DNA of 64,000 nucleotides from Elymus sibiricus (taxonomy: Eukaryota > Streptophyta > Magnoliopsida > Poales > Poaceae): assembly GCA_039707655.1 (NCBI GenBank), contig CM077664.1:198084195-198148194 (forward strand). Reading direction: 5' to 3'. A program made the translations under genes and the position numbers. Of the stretch, positions 1-9,886 are shown one piece after another. The notes beneath the pieces are model-generated. The model was not told where the DNA came from and did no database searches. It was given only the letters and a program-made list of their open reading frames with translations. Numbering within the stretch: position 1 is the stretch's first letter; each line of letters opens with the position of its first letter.

Positions 1-46
1 GAAATTCTTTCTCGAGAAAGTGTCCAACTTTTGCGACAAACACTTT
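1..46 (-). pseudogene. copia polyprotein fragment continuing towards RT
   Basis: After removing the copia element 47-11492 and one ACTTT, the frame at 11493 continues here as GKVFVAKVGHFLEKEF, the well-known stretch between integrase and reverse transcriptase in plant copia elements. The remainder lies left of position 1. Confidence 0.88.
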
Positions 47-1637
47 TGTTGGTGCAATACTTGCCCTCTTGTGTTTTGGAGATTGTTGACAGAAACAGGT
101 ATGGACTGACTTGTTTGCTAGTGCACACAGAGAGAAATAGTCCATGCAGTACCGAAGAGAATGTTGTCTCCGGTGTACAGTTCGAGGAACTTCACCGAAG
201 AATATCTGCACCGCCGAGATGAATGAGCTACATCCTTCGAAGACTTGTAGACGAGAAGAATGAAGTGAAGAAGTTGACCCCTCGAAAATTTATTGCTGAC
301 GCGAAGCAATTGGTTCAGTGATTACGTCCGAAGAAAATTGACTGCAGCGATGGGAGGCGAAGACGAAGTGAAGACGTAGCATTCTTTTCGTCGTTCTTCT
401 TCCATTCATTTGAGTCATAGTACCTCCGTACTATTAAGAGGGGTATAGGTTCTCGAAGCTTAGATCCGCTGTGATGCTTAGCCCAAACCTATGCGAGACT
501 GAGAGAAATCTCCTTATGCTTCGAATGATTACCTACTAGCAGAAGACGTTGTTCTTCGTTGCTGTAGGAGATATCTTTCGAACTGAGGAGTTAGCATTAC
601 TTGCTCCGCATGTAATGTTACCGTTGTGCTCAATTCCGACCGTTGGACTCGTGTCGTTCGGCCATTAGCTGCTCCCCATGTCCAATTTGGTCTTTTCCCT
701 TCAAGGAAGGCTGCGGCTATAAATAGCCACCCCGCACCGGCGTTGTCCAGTGGCTGCTCCACTTGAGATTCTGAGAAGATTGATTGAGCATCCCCTCTCC
801 GAGTGATTTGAGTTTAAGATCCACCGAGAGAAAAATCAAGAGCCAAAACTTAGACAGTGGTTGAGCATCACAGTAGTTCCGAGTTAGAGTTCTTGTACCT
901 ATTACTCTTGAGAGCTGCACACTCTCTAGACGGATAGGTGTCGGCTCGAGTGTCGAAGAGTAATTGTCTTCACCGAGCAAGATCTTCAGCAACCAAGAGT
1001 CATTGTGGTTCGCGAAGAAGTCTGTCGAAGGTTTGGAGATCGCCGACAAGTATCTACCACGAGTGAAATCAACTGGAGTCTGATCAGCTCCGAGTTGAAG
1101 GAGAATAGGGCGAGGAGAGTTTATCCTCTGTGTTAAATCACAACCCCTCCAACCAGACGTAGTCCTTTGGCAGAAGGGTGAACTGGTCTACCAAATTCTC
1201 CTGTCGCCATTGAGCACCACTGGTTCACTTTACATTACTGTATTTCCTTCAGCAGTTCACATTCGTGCTCAGTGCCGATAGTTATATCTGATCAATCATA
1301 GTTCATCAAGTGTCTGCTACATTCTCATCTCTCTTTTCATCGTCTAGATTAAATTACGACTGCGTAATTACATTCACTACCGAACCTTTACCTTGCTACC
1401 ACTATCTGTGCATTTTCATCGTAGTCCTTATATTGTTTTTTTTCGTGCTACTGGATCTGTTCATATATTGCATTGCCTTCGTATCTGTCGAACCTACTTC
1501 GATAGATACACTCTTCTATAGCGAGCTCCACCGAACCATATTTCCGCTGCTGTGTTTGGGATCAGTTCAAAACTTTCGCAAGAATTTTTTAATCTCCCAT
1601 TCACCCCCCTCTGGTCGATATACTCTCGGTCCTAACA
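47..1637 (+). repeat. 5' LTR of the left Maximus-like element
   Basis: A 1591-bp LTR starting TGTTGGTGCAAT and ending GGTCCTAACA. It is nearly identical to 9887-11492. A TATAAATA lies at 718-725 in the context GGCTATAAATAGCC. It lacks a segment of about 15 bp found in the 3' LTR near 11370. Confidence 0.95.
718..725 (+). promoter_or_regulatory. TATA box in 5' LTR
   Basis: TATAAATA sits inside GGCTATAAATAGCC. The same motif recurs at 10558-10565 in the 3' LTR and at 61379-61386 in the related right-hand element, although those LTRs differ elsewhere. This supports a conserved core promoter. Confidence 0.75.
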
Positions 1638-1639
1638 AT

Positions 1640-1651
1640 TGGTATCAGAGC
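1640..1651 (+). other. Primer-binding site (initiator tRNA-Met)
   Basis: TGGTATCAGAGC begins two bases after the LTR end. This is the canonical plant copia PBS complementary to the initiator tRNA-Met 3' end. Confidence 0.92.
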
Positions 1652-1704
1652 AGGTACTCCCTGTCTCTGTCTATTAAAGGTCTAACAACCTTGGAGTTTT
1701 GAGT

Positions 1705-4209
1705 ATGTCGTATGCAGGTAGATCCTCGCACTCTGAAAGGTTTCCTATCTTCGATGGAAATGATTATGTCTACTAGAAAGAGCGAATGAAAATTAGACTT
1801 CAAGCCATCAACATTGAACTTTGGCAAATTGTGGAAGATGGATACACTGTTCAGCACCCTGATGCTCCCACTTCCGATGACAAAGCTGGAATGCGACTGA
1901 ATGCTCAAGCAAAAGATATCATCTGTGACAGTATCTCAAAAGACATTTTCATTCGGTTCCGAAAGCTTGACTCTGCAAAGCAACTCTGGAATGCTATCAA
2001 GGATGTTCATGAAGACTCCATTGCCAGAACAGATCAACACACAGAAATGCTTCGTACCATGTATGCTGGTTTCAGGAGTCTTCGTAGGGAAAGTGCTATG
2101 GAACTCACCGATCGGTTGACAAATATTGTTGAAAGACTTCATCAACGGGGAGTAATAGATATCACCGATAGAGATGTGGTTAACAAGCTACTAAGTGCTC
2201 TTGATGCAACCTTCGATCCAATCGTGGCTGAAATCAAGCAAAGACCAGACTATGAAGAACTTCACTATGTCGAGGTCATGACGCTGTTGTCTATTCACGA
2301 AGAAAAGATGGAACTTGAAAATGGGCATCAAGAATCTTCTTCGGAAAGAGAAGGGGAAATTCTTTCACACTATGGTAGTTCACAAGAAGAAGATGTCGAG
2401 AATCAACACTCTATCACACGAGAACTCGAAATGCTTATGGAAAGACTTGGTGATCTCAGAAGACAAAATCTGTGTCTCACAAATGATGACGAAGTTGACT
2501 TGCCTGAATCTTCAAGAAGATTACCTCCGAAAGAAATAAAGTGCTTCAAGTGCAAACAACTCGGTCACTACATTGCAGACTGTCCTTGCTGGGAGCAAGA
2601 TGAACAACCTAGCAGCAGATGGATTTATCTTCACTGCTCTGGATTCACTCAAGTGGATCGTCATACTAAACTCTCGAAGAAAAATGATTCTGCCGCATCA
2701 TCTTCGATGAGACCAGTCACTGACGTACATACGAGAGCAACCATTGAATCTAATATGAAGAAAATATCGCAGCTGACTAGAGTGTGTGCAGAAATGAATA
2801 TGGAATCTGAAGATGAAACATCTGAATCCGAATCAGAAGACGAAGAAGTTTACAGAAGCCTAGGAAGAGGAAATGCATTCGTCGCCTATGAATCATCCAA
2901 GAAGTCTCTCGAATCAGGCACTGATGATAATGCTTCAAGTGATGATGAACTTATTGCATTCTGTCTCATGGCAAAAACCTCAAAGGATCAGGTATCAGCT
3001 AAACACCGAAAATCAATGACTGAATATTCCTCTGAATACATTGCCTATGCTAAACTTGTTAAGATTGCAAAATCTCAACATGATGAGCTTGAAAGACTTG
3101 AGATGAATCTCAGGAAAACCGAAGGATTACTGGTCGAAGAGATGGAGAAAAATCAAGAGTTGACTGAAAAGCATGATGCTTTTTCTTCAACGATTGATGA
3201 TTTTTCCAAATGATATGATTCTCTTGCAGTCGACTACGAGAGTTTAGCAGATGAACTCCTTAGCAGGAATCAAGAACTCGAGTCACTGAAAGAGTCTTAT
3301 AACGTACTTGCGAAAGAAAAATCTTCTCTCTTCGCCGAGCAATCTAACAACCTTCCTATTAACTTTGTGCCTCCTTGCTCAAAATGCCTAGAACGTAGCA
3401 ATGCTGATTCAAATGCTGAAATATCCGATGCTGTCATCGAGAATATTGCAACCACATCTAATGATATTCCTAACCCCTCTCCCAAGGAATTTGTTGCTAT
3501 CTTTGATGAAAATTGCAGGCTAAAGAACTTACTTGAGACAGGAATGCTAAAGAGCCTCAAAGGGCATCAAACACTATGTGATGTGCTCAAGAAGTCAATA
3601 CTGCACAAAAATCCCCGAAAGGAAGGATTGGGTTTCGAAAGGAAACTCAATGTTGATGGAACCTACTGGACTCCCGAGCAATATCCTCGAACAAGTTGGG
3701 TTCTAGCTAAGAGCAAAACTCTCGAACCTGCGCTCCTGAATGGATATGATACTCCCCTTCCTGTTGTTTTTGACGAGTCTGATGACTCAAACTACAAACT
3801 CTTCAAACGACAGAATGGTAAGGTTTTCGCTCGGTATGTTGGGACTAACTGCAGGTCGAGTTCACCCAAGAAGCAAATCTGGGTGAAGAAGTGCACCATC
3901 GATAGTTTATCTGTCACTGCTAACCTGAATATGCAGAGTAATTCTCTTCGAGGAAATTATAATCCCTCACAGTATGGCAGTGCAACTTCCTCGAACAGAT
4001 ATCAGTCAAACTTTCGACAAAGGGAGTACATGTGTGTCTCCTCGAATCATTATGTTCATGTCTCTGGGAACAATTTTAATGCTTATTCATATGATTATTC
4101 TCGGAACGCACACGTGGACTACAGAAATCAACGAAGGAATGTCTTTGCTCAGTCAAGACAAATGAGGTCTGCGCTGCCCACACAAGTGTGGGTTGCGAGA
4201 AAGAACTAA
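1705..4209 (+). pseudogene. Maximus-like gag with two in-frame stops
   Basis: One frame runs from the ATG at 1705 to the stop at 4207-4209 (about 834 codons), broken by TAG at 1774-1776 and TGA at 3211-3213. The N-terminus has the copia gag signature FPIFDGNDYV; the TAG replaces the Trp that the related gag at 62133 keeps (PFWKEKMKIRLR). A zinc knuckle CFKCKQLGHYIADC (CX2CX4HX4C) is encoded near 2552-2593. The rest is acidic and Ser-rich, then coiled-coil-like, and ends with VWVARKN, after which no protease follows. The TGA probably replaces an Arg codon (the relative has CGT there), consistent with CpG decay. Nucleocapsid function would be lost unless both stops are read through. Confidence 0.88.
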
Positions 4210-5287
4210 CCCATCTTGCAGGAATTCTATCTCAGGGATTCTTCTTGATTATCCTTTGCCCTGAGATCTATATTGTTGGTGCTGGTTCTTTGTGTTATTT
4301 GCTCTCTGTTTTGTTTGTCTTCGAGTGGCCGTGTTTGTGTTCCATCCGATAAACAACTCACTCATAGCTCCTCATCTGGTGTTTCTTCTCGTTTGGCTGA
4401 GTGTTTTGTTTCGGATCCTTTTATCCCTCTATTCTTTCTCTTCTAAATCTATGCTGTCCGTCGTAAGCATGCAATTTGATCCGAAGAAGATCTCTCTCCG
4501 ACGTCCTTGGTCGCGAAAGGAATCCACTTCGAACTTTTATCCACTTTTGGCGTTCGGCCTCTCAAACCTTTCGATCTCCCGCTCTCTTTCCGAGTTTATC
4601 GCAGAAAACGGTTGCCACGTGCCCACGATCTCCACTATCGTGATCGTGTCCTTCGAATGCGGAACGTCCCGCAACTGTGGTCCGTAGATTTAGGAGGGGT
4701 GGTTCTGCTCTCCTACTATATATACCCTCGTCGCGTCTTCTTCCTCATCCGCTCGTACCCTCGTTTCACCATCACCCGAGCCTGAGCTCGAAGCAACTCC
4801 GGCGAGAAGCTTCGCCGTGCAACTCCGGTGAAGTCTCGTTGCAGTTGATCATGCCGGTGCGGTAATCCATCCTCCCGCATTGCCGTAGTTGATCTAAGTT
4901 GCCAAGTTAGGGCGCTTAGATCTGGAACTGCTCCTCTCCATCTCTCTGTTCTTAGGGCAGTTCTTACCGTTGCAATTCTCTTCGATTTATTTCTCTGTGG
5001 TAGATTCTTGAGAATCACTAGGATTTGACTGGTACGGTTTGTAGATCTTCCTCGTACTGGTTCTGCTCATCTAGGGTTCCTGTGTAATTATCCGAAAGAT
5101 TAGATAGTTATCAACCTGCCTAGAATTTGTCTGTGGCTAGCTTGTAAAATCTATCGATGATATCTTTCTGTTTACCATGAGTTCCCTATCGGTCTTCTAC
5201 AAAATCATTTTTCGTTCAAAAGTTATCTGTGTATGCTTATGACCCTACCTCTTTTCCCTCGCATCTATTCTACTTCACAGGCCGGTC
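4210..5287 (+). other. Spacer between gag and accessory ORF, with promoter and 5'-UTR intron candidates
   Basis: No ORF is supported. The stretch contains a TATA-like run at 4717-4724, a pyrimidine-rich candidate start region with CTTCTTCCTC, then a plausible leader intron from about 4861 (GCG|GTAATCC) to 5280 (CTTCACAG|GCC) that ends 7 bp before the ATG at 5288. In complete copia elements pol would follow gag; here pol is absent and this spacer directly joins gag to the accessory ORF. Confidence 0.55.
4717..4724 (+). promoter_or_regulatory. Candidate internal TATA box for the accessory ORF
   Basis: TATATATA in the context CTCCTACTATATATACCC lies 564 bp before the ATG at 5288. It is followed about 25-30 bp downstream by a CT-rich stretch. 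It could serve a subgenomic transcript; this is inferred from sequence only. Confidence 0.45.
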
Positions 5288-8200
5288 ATGTCACAGAGTT
5301 CGGAGGAGCATTCAGATTCTGAAGGATATCTGCTTCAGTTTCCACCAAGGTCTGAACGAATGAGAATGACTGGAGGAGGTAAATCCTCGAAGCCACCCAA
5401 GGCTCCGAAGAAGAGACAAGAGTCTGAACCAGAAGAAGATTCTGAGGAAATTCCCTCTGCTCACAGTCAGCCCGAGGATGAACTGGTCACTGACGCTCTA
5501 ACCATCTTCTCTGATGGAAATCCCAAAAGGGGCGGTCGTGGCAGAGAAAAGAACACCACTGCAGAGATGTCTGATCCTGATAGTTACAGAACTCCACCTG
5601 AAGGAGAATCAACAACAGATCGCAACAACAGGCTCCAAAGGATTCGCCGCCACTGGGCTGGCAAATGGTACCGATATGAAAATGTTCGCGAAAATTACCA
5701 GATTCTGTTTGCCTTCACACCACCATGGAATGACTGCATTGCCGAAAATTGTATTGGCCCAGATGTTGAAAAAGTCAGACCACCGCAGCCAGCAGACGCT
5801 CATCCTGACTCCCTCAAAGCTATCGCTGATTTTCCTGAGGAAGTAGCTAAGAGGGCGAAGGCCAAAGCCAAGCGCGAAGCTAGAGAAGCTAAGAAGAACC
5901 AAGTTGAAGCGAAAAACGTCGCGCTGACCCAGCAAGAAGTACAGAAGAAGAAGGCACATGCATCAACATCTAAGGAAAGCAAATCTAAGAAAGCAGTTTC
6001 CCCTCGTGCACCACAAAAGAAAACTCTTGCCAAGAGAATCAAGAAGGAAGCTCCTGACTCGTCTGATGAGTCATCCAGAGAAGACACCCCTGATGAAATT
6101 CCATTGTATGATCGTCTTGCCATTCTCAACAAACCATCCAAGAGCCCCTCTCCAGTGAAAGCTTTACCCTCTCCAAGGAGATCACCCAGGCATGCACCCA
6201 TTCCGTCCACTGACAAACCTTCGGGTTCTGCAGCTCCGAGAACTTCGACTAGCACTGCAGCGAAGAGAAAGCCGCAATATGAAGATAATGCTGATATGAC
6301 TGCTAAGAAGACCAGGGTCACTATTCCTACTTCCACAGAGGAACAAAAGTATGATTTCAACTTCATGATCGATGTAATTGATAGTGCTGCATATGATCCA
6401 AAAGCTGATGATGTAAGCAGTCTGGGACTGCCTGATGATGTTTCCGAAATGGTAAGGAAACATTTCATCGAGCTGAGGAAAATCTCCAAGAAGCTGAACA
6501 AAGCTGTCAAAGACAAGCAAGCTGTCGAGAAATTGAGAAATGAGGCCAAGACTGAATCCGAAAGGAAAAAGATGAACAAAGAAATTGTTGAACTCACAAA
6601 GGCTCTCAGTGTCTTGCGCAATGAGAAAATTGAGTGGCACTCACGCTTGCACATGGATGTGTCTCAGCTGTGTGACATGAGAAATGAGGAGATTGAACGC
6701 AAGGAAGATCTCGCTCGAAGAAGAATTCAGGAAGAAAAATGTCAGAAGGCTAGGGCGAGAGTAAGCAAGCCAAAAACTAACAAAGATCGCCGCCCTCAGA
6801 ATGTCACTGATGATCCTACTCCACTGGATTCCCATGTACCCTTGCAACAGGTTCCTCCATCTCCACCTCTTGAGGATGAACTCATGCAACAAGTTGGTGC
6901 TGAAGAGGTTATCATTCCTGCGACAGAAGCCCAAGTGCAACATGAAGTTGTTGATATATTCCTGGAAAGGACTGATGAAGAAAATGCACCTCCTAAGCAG
7001 CAATCCCCAGCTGATGAGGTTGATGAAGAGATTGAAGTTGAAAAGCCATTGCCGCCGAGAACAATGCAAGCAGAGCCCTCCGAACAAAATAAGGAGGAAA
7101 ATGACAAGATTAAGGGGGAGCAAAATGCCTCCCGAGAGAAAACAACCCCGGTCACATCATTTGATGCTCCTACCCGGATGGATAGTGATCCTGCTCCTTT
7201 TACCACTGCACCACAGTTGGTAGAGGATGAAAAGAAATCTGATGAGCCGATGGCTCGAGAAGAAACTGTCCCACCAACTGCATCTCATGCACCCGAGAAA
7301 GAAGTTGTTGTGCCTCCCACCGAAGAAAGCGCACAGAAAGAAAAGGCCCTACAACCCGAAAGTCAGAAAGATGCCGAAGGAGTTCCGGCAAACAAGATCA
7401 GTGGTCAAACAAGTTTATCGAAGCCATCAGCACGAGAAAAATCGAGGAAGCCACATGCCCCTCTCAAGCCTATTGAAGAAGGTTTGCCTGCGCCTGATGA
7501 TATTCGGACCCAATCCATGGCCGATGAAGAACCGCTGAGAAACCCACTGGAAACTTATCCGTTGTTTCCTGTTGATGATGGCCCTAACGGTCCAGCTTTC
7601 AATGAGCAGTTTCATCGTTCGAAACTTGCATTCTTTGGGACCAGCCCATATGATGGTGAAAGAACATCCTTGTCACCAAGATTCTGGACAAAGGAACATG
7701 TCATGTATTATGCTTGCATTCTGTATGGCAAAAATCGCATATACAAGCACAAGATTCTGGATTTCGCTGAGCTCGAAATTTTACCTTGCTTCCATCACAC
7801 CATTGAGCAGATTGAACAGGGCTTCCTAAAGAGTTTTCTTCGTTTCAATCATGGCTGGAACCGTGAAGTTGTCCTTCAGTTCTATGCCACTCTTTATATC
7901 TCAGGGGACCTTACCAACAGCAGTACTTGGATTCTCGAATGGATGACCGAGGAGGAGAAGATCAAATGCTCGGTTGACCAGTTTTTGGCACCGTTGAATC
8001 TTCCTCGATGCGAATTTGATGCCTCACGAGAACACGGACTGCATTTCTGGGAAGTATCCGAAGCCGAACTCCAAATACTGATGGACCCCAAACTTGTTGG
8101 AGATAAATGTACCGAAGCAAATCCTAAGAATCTGGCCTTTGAGAACAAAGTTTTGTTCTATATCCTATGTAACTCTCTCACGCCAACAAATAGGCCTGAA

Positions 8201-9040
8201 ACCATTCATGGCATCGTAGCAAATGCTCTTCAAGATATAGCTCATGGCATTCGATTTGATATTCCAGATCTTCTTATTCGTAACTTGGCCTATGCAGCTG
8301 ATAGTCCTCAAGTTTTGAAGCCATATGCACCATGGGTCATGTTCGCCAATGAGCAGCTCATCGAGAAAAAGTTCTTCTGCCCACATGTTCCGAAAGTTTT
8401 CATTCCACCAGTCCGAGACACCCTCCGGATCGTAAAGGACATTGGCAAAGGGAAGACACCTATTGATGCTACTGCCTCTGCCTCTGCTAAAGCTCCGAAG
8501 GTTATGAAAGCAACAGTCGAAATCCCTCGTAAAGAAAATCCCTCTCTATATGAGATTTGTCTTCTCACTCAGCAAGCCCTGGAAAGTCACATTAAGCTCG
8601 ACCGAAAAGAAAAAGTGGAAATGATGACAGAGATCAATCTGCTTCACAATTATGCTCGTCAAGCTCTGCTGTATGAGAAAGAACAGAAGAAGCTCTCATG
8701 GACCCTTCTGCGCAAGCATTATTCTCGCAAACAACTGTCTGCCAAGGGAATCAAGAAAGATTATGATCATCTGGAGTTGTTTGAAGTTCCTCGCATTCGA
8801 AGGCAAACCCCTGTGCTTCCTCAGCATTCCGCCTCCACTGACCTGTTATTTGTTGAACCCGATGATGAACTTGAAGACACAGCAGGCACACTGATTTTCA
8901 AGCCAGATGCACCTCGCACTGCTACTCCCGATGCTGATCCCGAAGCCCGTGCTGCGTCTCCGACTCCTGCTTCGGCTTCGACCATCACTCGTTCTGCTTC
9001 GCTGAACAGCTCAAGTTCTGGGAATTCTTCGGACGAGTAG
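5288..9040 (+). CDS. Accessory ORF of the Maximus-like element (1250 aa, intact)
   Basis: An uninterrupted 1250-codon ORF with ATG at 5288, next to a splice-acceptor-like CTTCACAG. Residues 1-360 are low-complexity, rich in Ser, Glu and Lys. About 385-510 is highly charged and predicted by eye to be a coiled coil. About 520-750 is acidic and Pro-rich. About 770-1040 looks globular, with aromatic-rich motifs such as SPRFWTKEHVMYYACILYG and LEWMTEEEK, resembling from memory the 'putative plant transposon protein' domains carried by plant retroelements. The C-terminus is Ser/Thr-rich. I see no signal peptide, transmembrane helix, zinc knuckle or catalytic motif, so an Env or enzyme role is not supported. 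It occupies the slot after pol where SIRE-lineage elements carry an extra ORF. Function unknown. Confidence 0.8.
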   Translation: MSQSSEEHSDSEGYLLQFPPRSERMRMTGGGKSSKPPKAPKKRQESEPEEDSEEIPSAHSQPEDELVTDALTIFSDGNPKRGGRGREKNTTAEMSDPDSYRTPPEGESTTDRNNRLQRIRRHWAGKWYRYENVRENYQILFAFTPPWNDCIAENCIGPDVEKVRPPQPADAHPDSLKAIADFPEEVAKRAKAKAKREAREAKKNQVEAKNVALTQQEVQKKKAHASTSKESKSKKAVSPRAPQKKTLAKRIKKEAPDSSDESSREDTPDEIPLYDRLAILNKPSKSPSPVKALPSPRRSPRHAPIPSTDKPSGSAAPRTSTSTAAKRKPQYEDNADMTAKKTRVTIPTSTEEQKYDFNFMIDVIDSAAYDPKADDVSSLGLPDDVSEMVRKHFIELRKISKKLNKAVKDKQAVEKLRNEAKTESERKKMNKEIVELTKALSVLRNEKIEWHSRLHMDVSQLCDMRNEEIERKEDLARRRIQEEKCQKARARVSKPKTNKDRRPQNVTDDPTPLDSHVPLQQVPPSPPLEDELMQQVGAEEVIIPATEAQVQHEVVDIFLERTDEENAPPKQQSPADEVDEEIEVEKPLPPRTMQAEPSEQNKEENDKIKGEQNASREKTTPVTSFDAPTRMDSDPAPFTTAPQLVEDEKKSDEPMAREETVPPTASHAPEKEVVVPPTEESAQKEKALQPESQKDAEGVPANKISGQTSLSKPSAREKSRKPHAPLKPIEEGLPAPDDIRTQSMADEEPLRNPLETYPLFPVDDGPNGPAFNEQFHRSKLAFFGTSPYDGERTSLSPRFWTKEHVMYYACILYGKNRIYKHKILDFAELEILPCFHHTIEQIEQGFLKSFLRFNHGWNREVVLQFYATLYISGDLTNSSTWILEWMTEEEKIKCSVDQFLAPLNLPRCEFDASREHGLHFWEVSEAELQILMDPKLVGDKCTEANPKNLAFENKVLFYILCNSLTPTNRPETIHGIVANALQDIAHGIRFDIPDLLIRNLAYAADSPQVLKPYAPWVMFANEQLIEKKFFCPHVPKVFIPPVRDTLRIVKDIGKGKTPIDATASASAKAPKVMKATVEIPRKENPSLYEICLLTQQALESHIKLDRKEKVEMMTEINLLHNYARQALLYEKEQKKLSWTLLRKHYSRKQLSAKGIKKDYDHLELFEVPRIRRQTPVLPQHSASTDLLFVEPDDELEDTAGTLIFKPDAPRTATPDADPEARAASPTPASASTITRSASLNSSSSGNSSDE

Positions 9041-9886
9041 TTCCTCGCATGCATTCTCTTTCCTTTTTGACACTTGTTGACAAAAAGGGGGAGAAGAACA
9101 TCGAGAGATAGAAAAGCGGGTTATTTGCAGGGTGTTTCCATTCGCCATTTGCTCTTCTTTAGAACAATTTGCTTTTGGTCGTTGAACCTCTTTGGTCATG
9201 AAACTTATTCTCACCGCCTGTGGTGTCGTTACACTGCGTCATCATGTACCGTTAATAACCCTTGCAATGCTATAATTGCTTCCAGTTATTTGTTTGCAGG
9301 TGCTATCGAATGCTCACTTCCTTGCAATGTTTATCATCGATTCAAACGAAAATTCTTTCTATCTATCTGACAAGCTGTTTTCCCTCGCATATGTCTATGA
9401 GATCATCTTTGTTGCAGGAAAACATCTTCTGAAGCATATCCACTCCGAGCAATATACTTGTGACTCCTTTGCTCTGATTATTCCTCGAGCATCTAATTTG
9501 CAGGAAATCTATATCTCGTGTGGAATTAAACTGTGTTCTGAGAAAATCTTCATGGCGTATCCTTTGCCACAACGTTTTTCATGTTATCCTTGCCATCTAA
9601 CTAATCTATGTCAAAGGTTGTGTCTGGCAGGAAATACCTCAGACACCGTCGAGTGCATTGGGAGAAACCCCGAATGAAATCATCTGCCAATGTCACTCAT
9701 ACGAAGATTCATCTCGCTACCTTCCGTATTATCTCCTATGCTCACTCCAATCAGAATGATGCATATCTTCAGGGGGAGTGTGTTTTATCTTCGTATTTAT
9801 CTCTCGTCTTTCACATTCCATTTCATTCTTTTATCTATCTATCGATGTGTTCTGTTTTGTCAACAATCGTCCAAAAAGGGGGAGAT
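9041..9886 (+). other. 3' untranslated region with two polypurine-tract-like motifs
   Basis: Between the accessory ORF stop and the 3' LTR there is no ORF. The purine run CAAAAAGGGGGAGA occurs twice: at 9081-9094, shortly after the stop codon, and at 9872-9885, immediately before the LTR. The second is the functional position. In between, TTGCAGG-like motifs recur (near 9127, 9294, 9413 and 9498, with a variant near 9627), each resembling a splice acceptor. Confidence 0.65.

Noticed and set aside
47..309. Small ORFs at the LTR start, repeated in both LTRs
   Set aside because: They are non-coding LTR sequence read by chance; duplication simply reflects the LTR pair.
1640..1651. tRNA-like sequences at the primer-binding sites
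   Set aside because: They are only 12-18 bp complements of tRNA 3' ends; no tRNA cloverleaf is present in the window.
5800..7206. Minus-strand ORFs of 116-284 codons inside the 1250-aa gene
   Set aside because: Shadow frames of the plus-strand ORF; compositions mirror its Lys/Glu-rich stretches.
5288..9040. Reading the 1250-aa ORF as an envelope protein
   Set aside because: No signal peptide, transmembrane segment or cysteine pattern is visible; its position after the pol slot alone does not justify the name.
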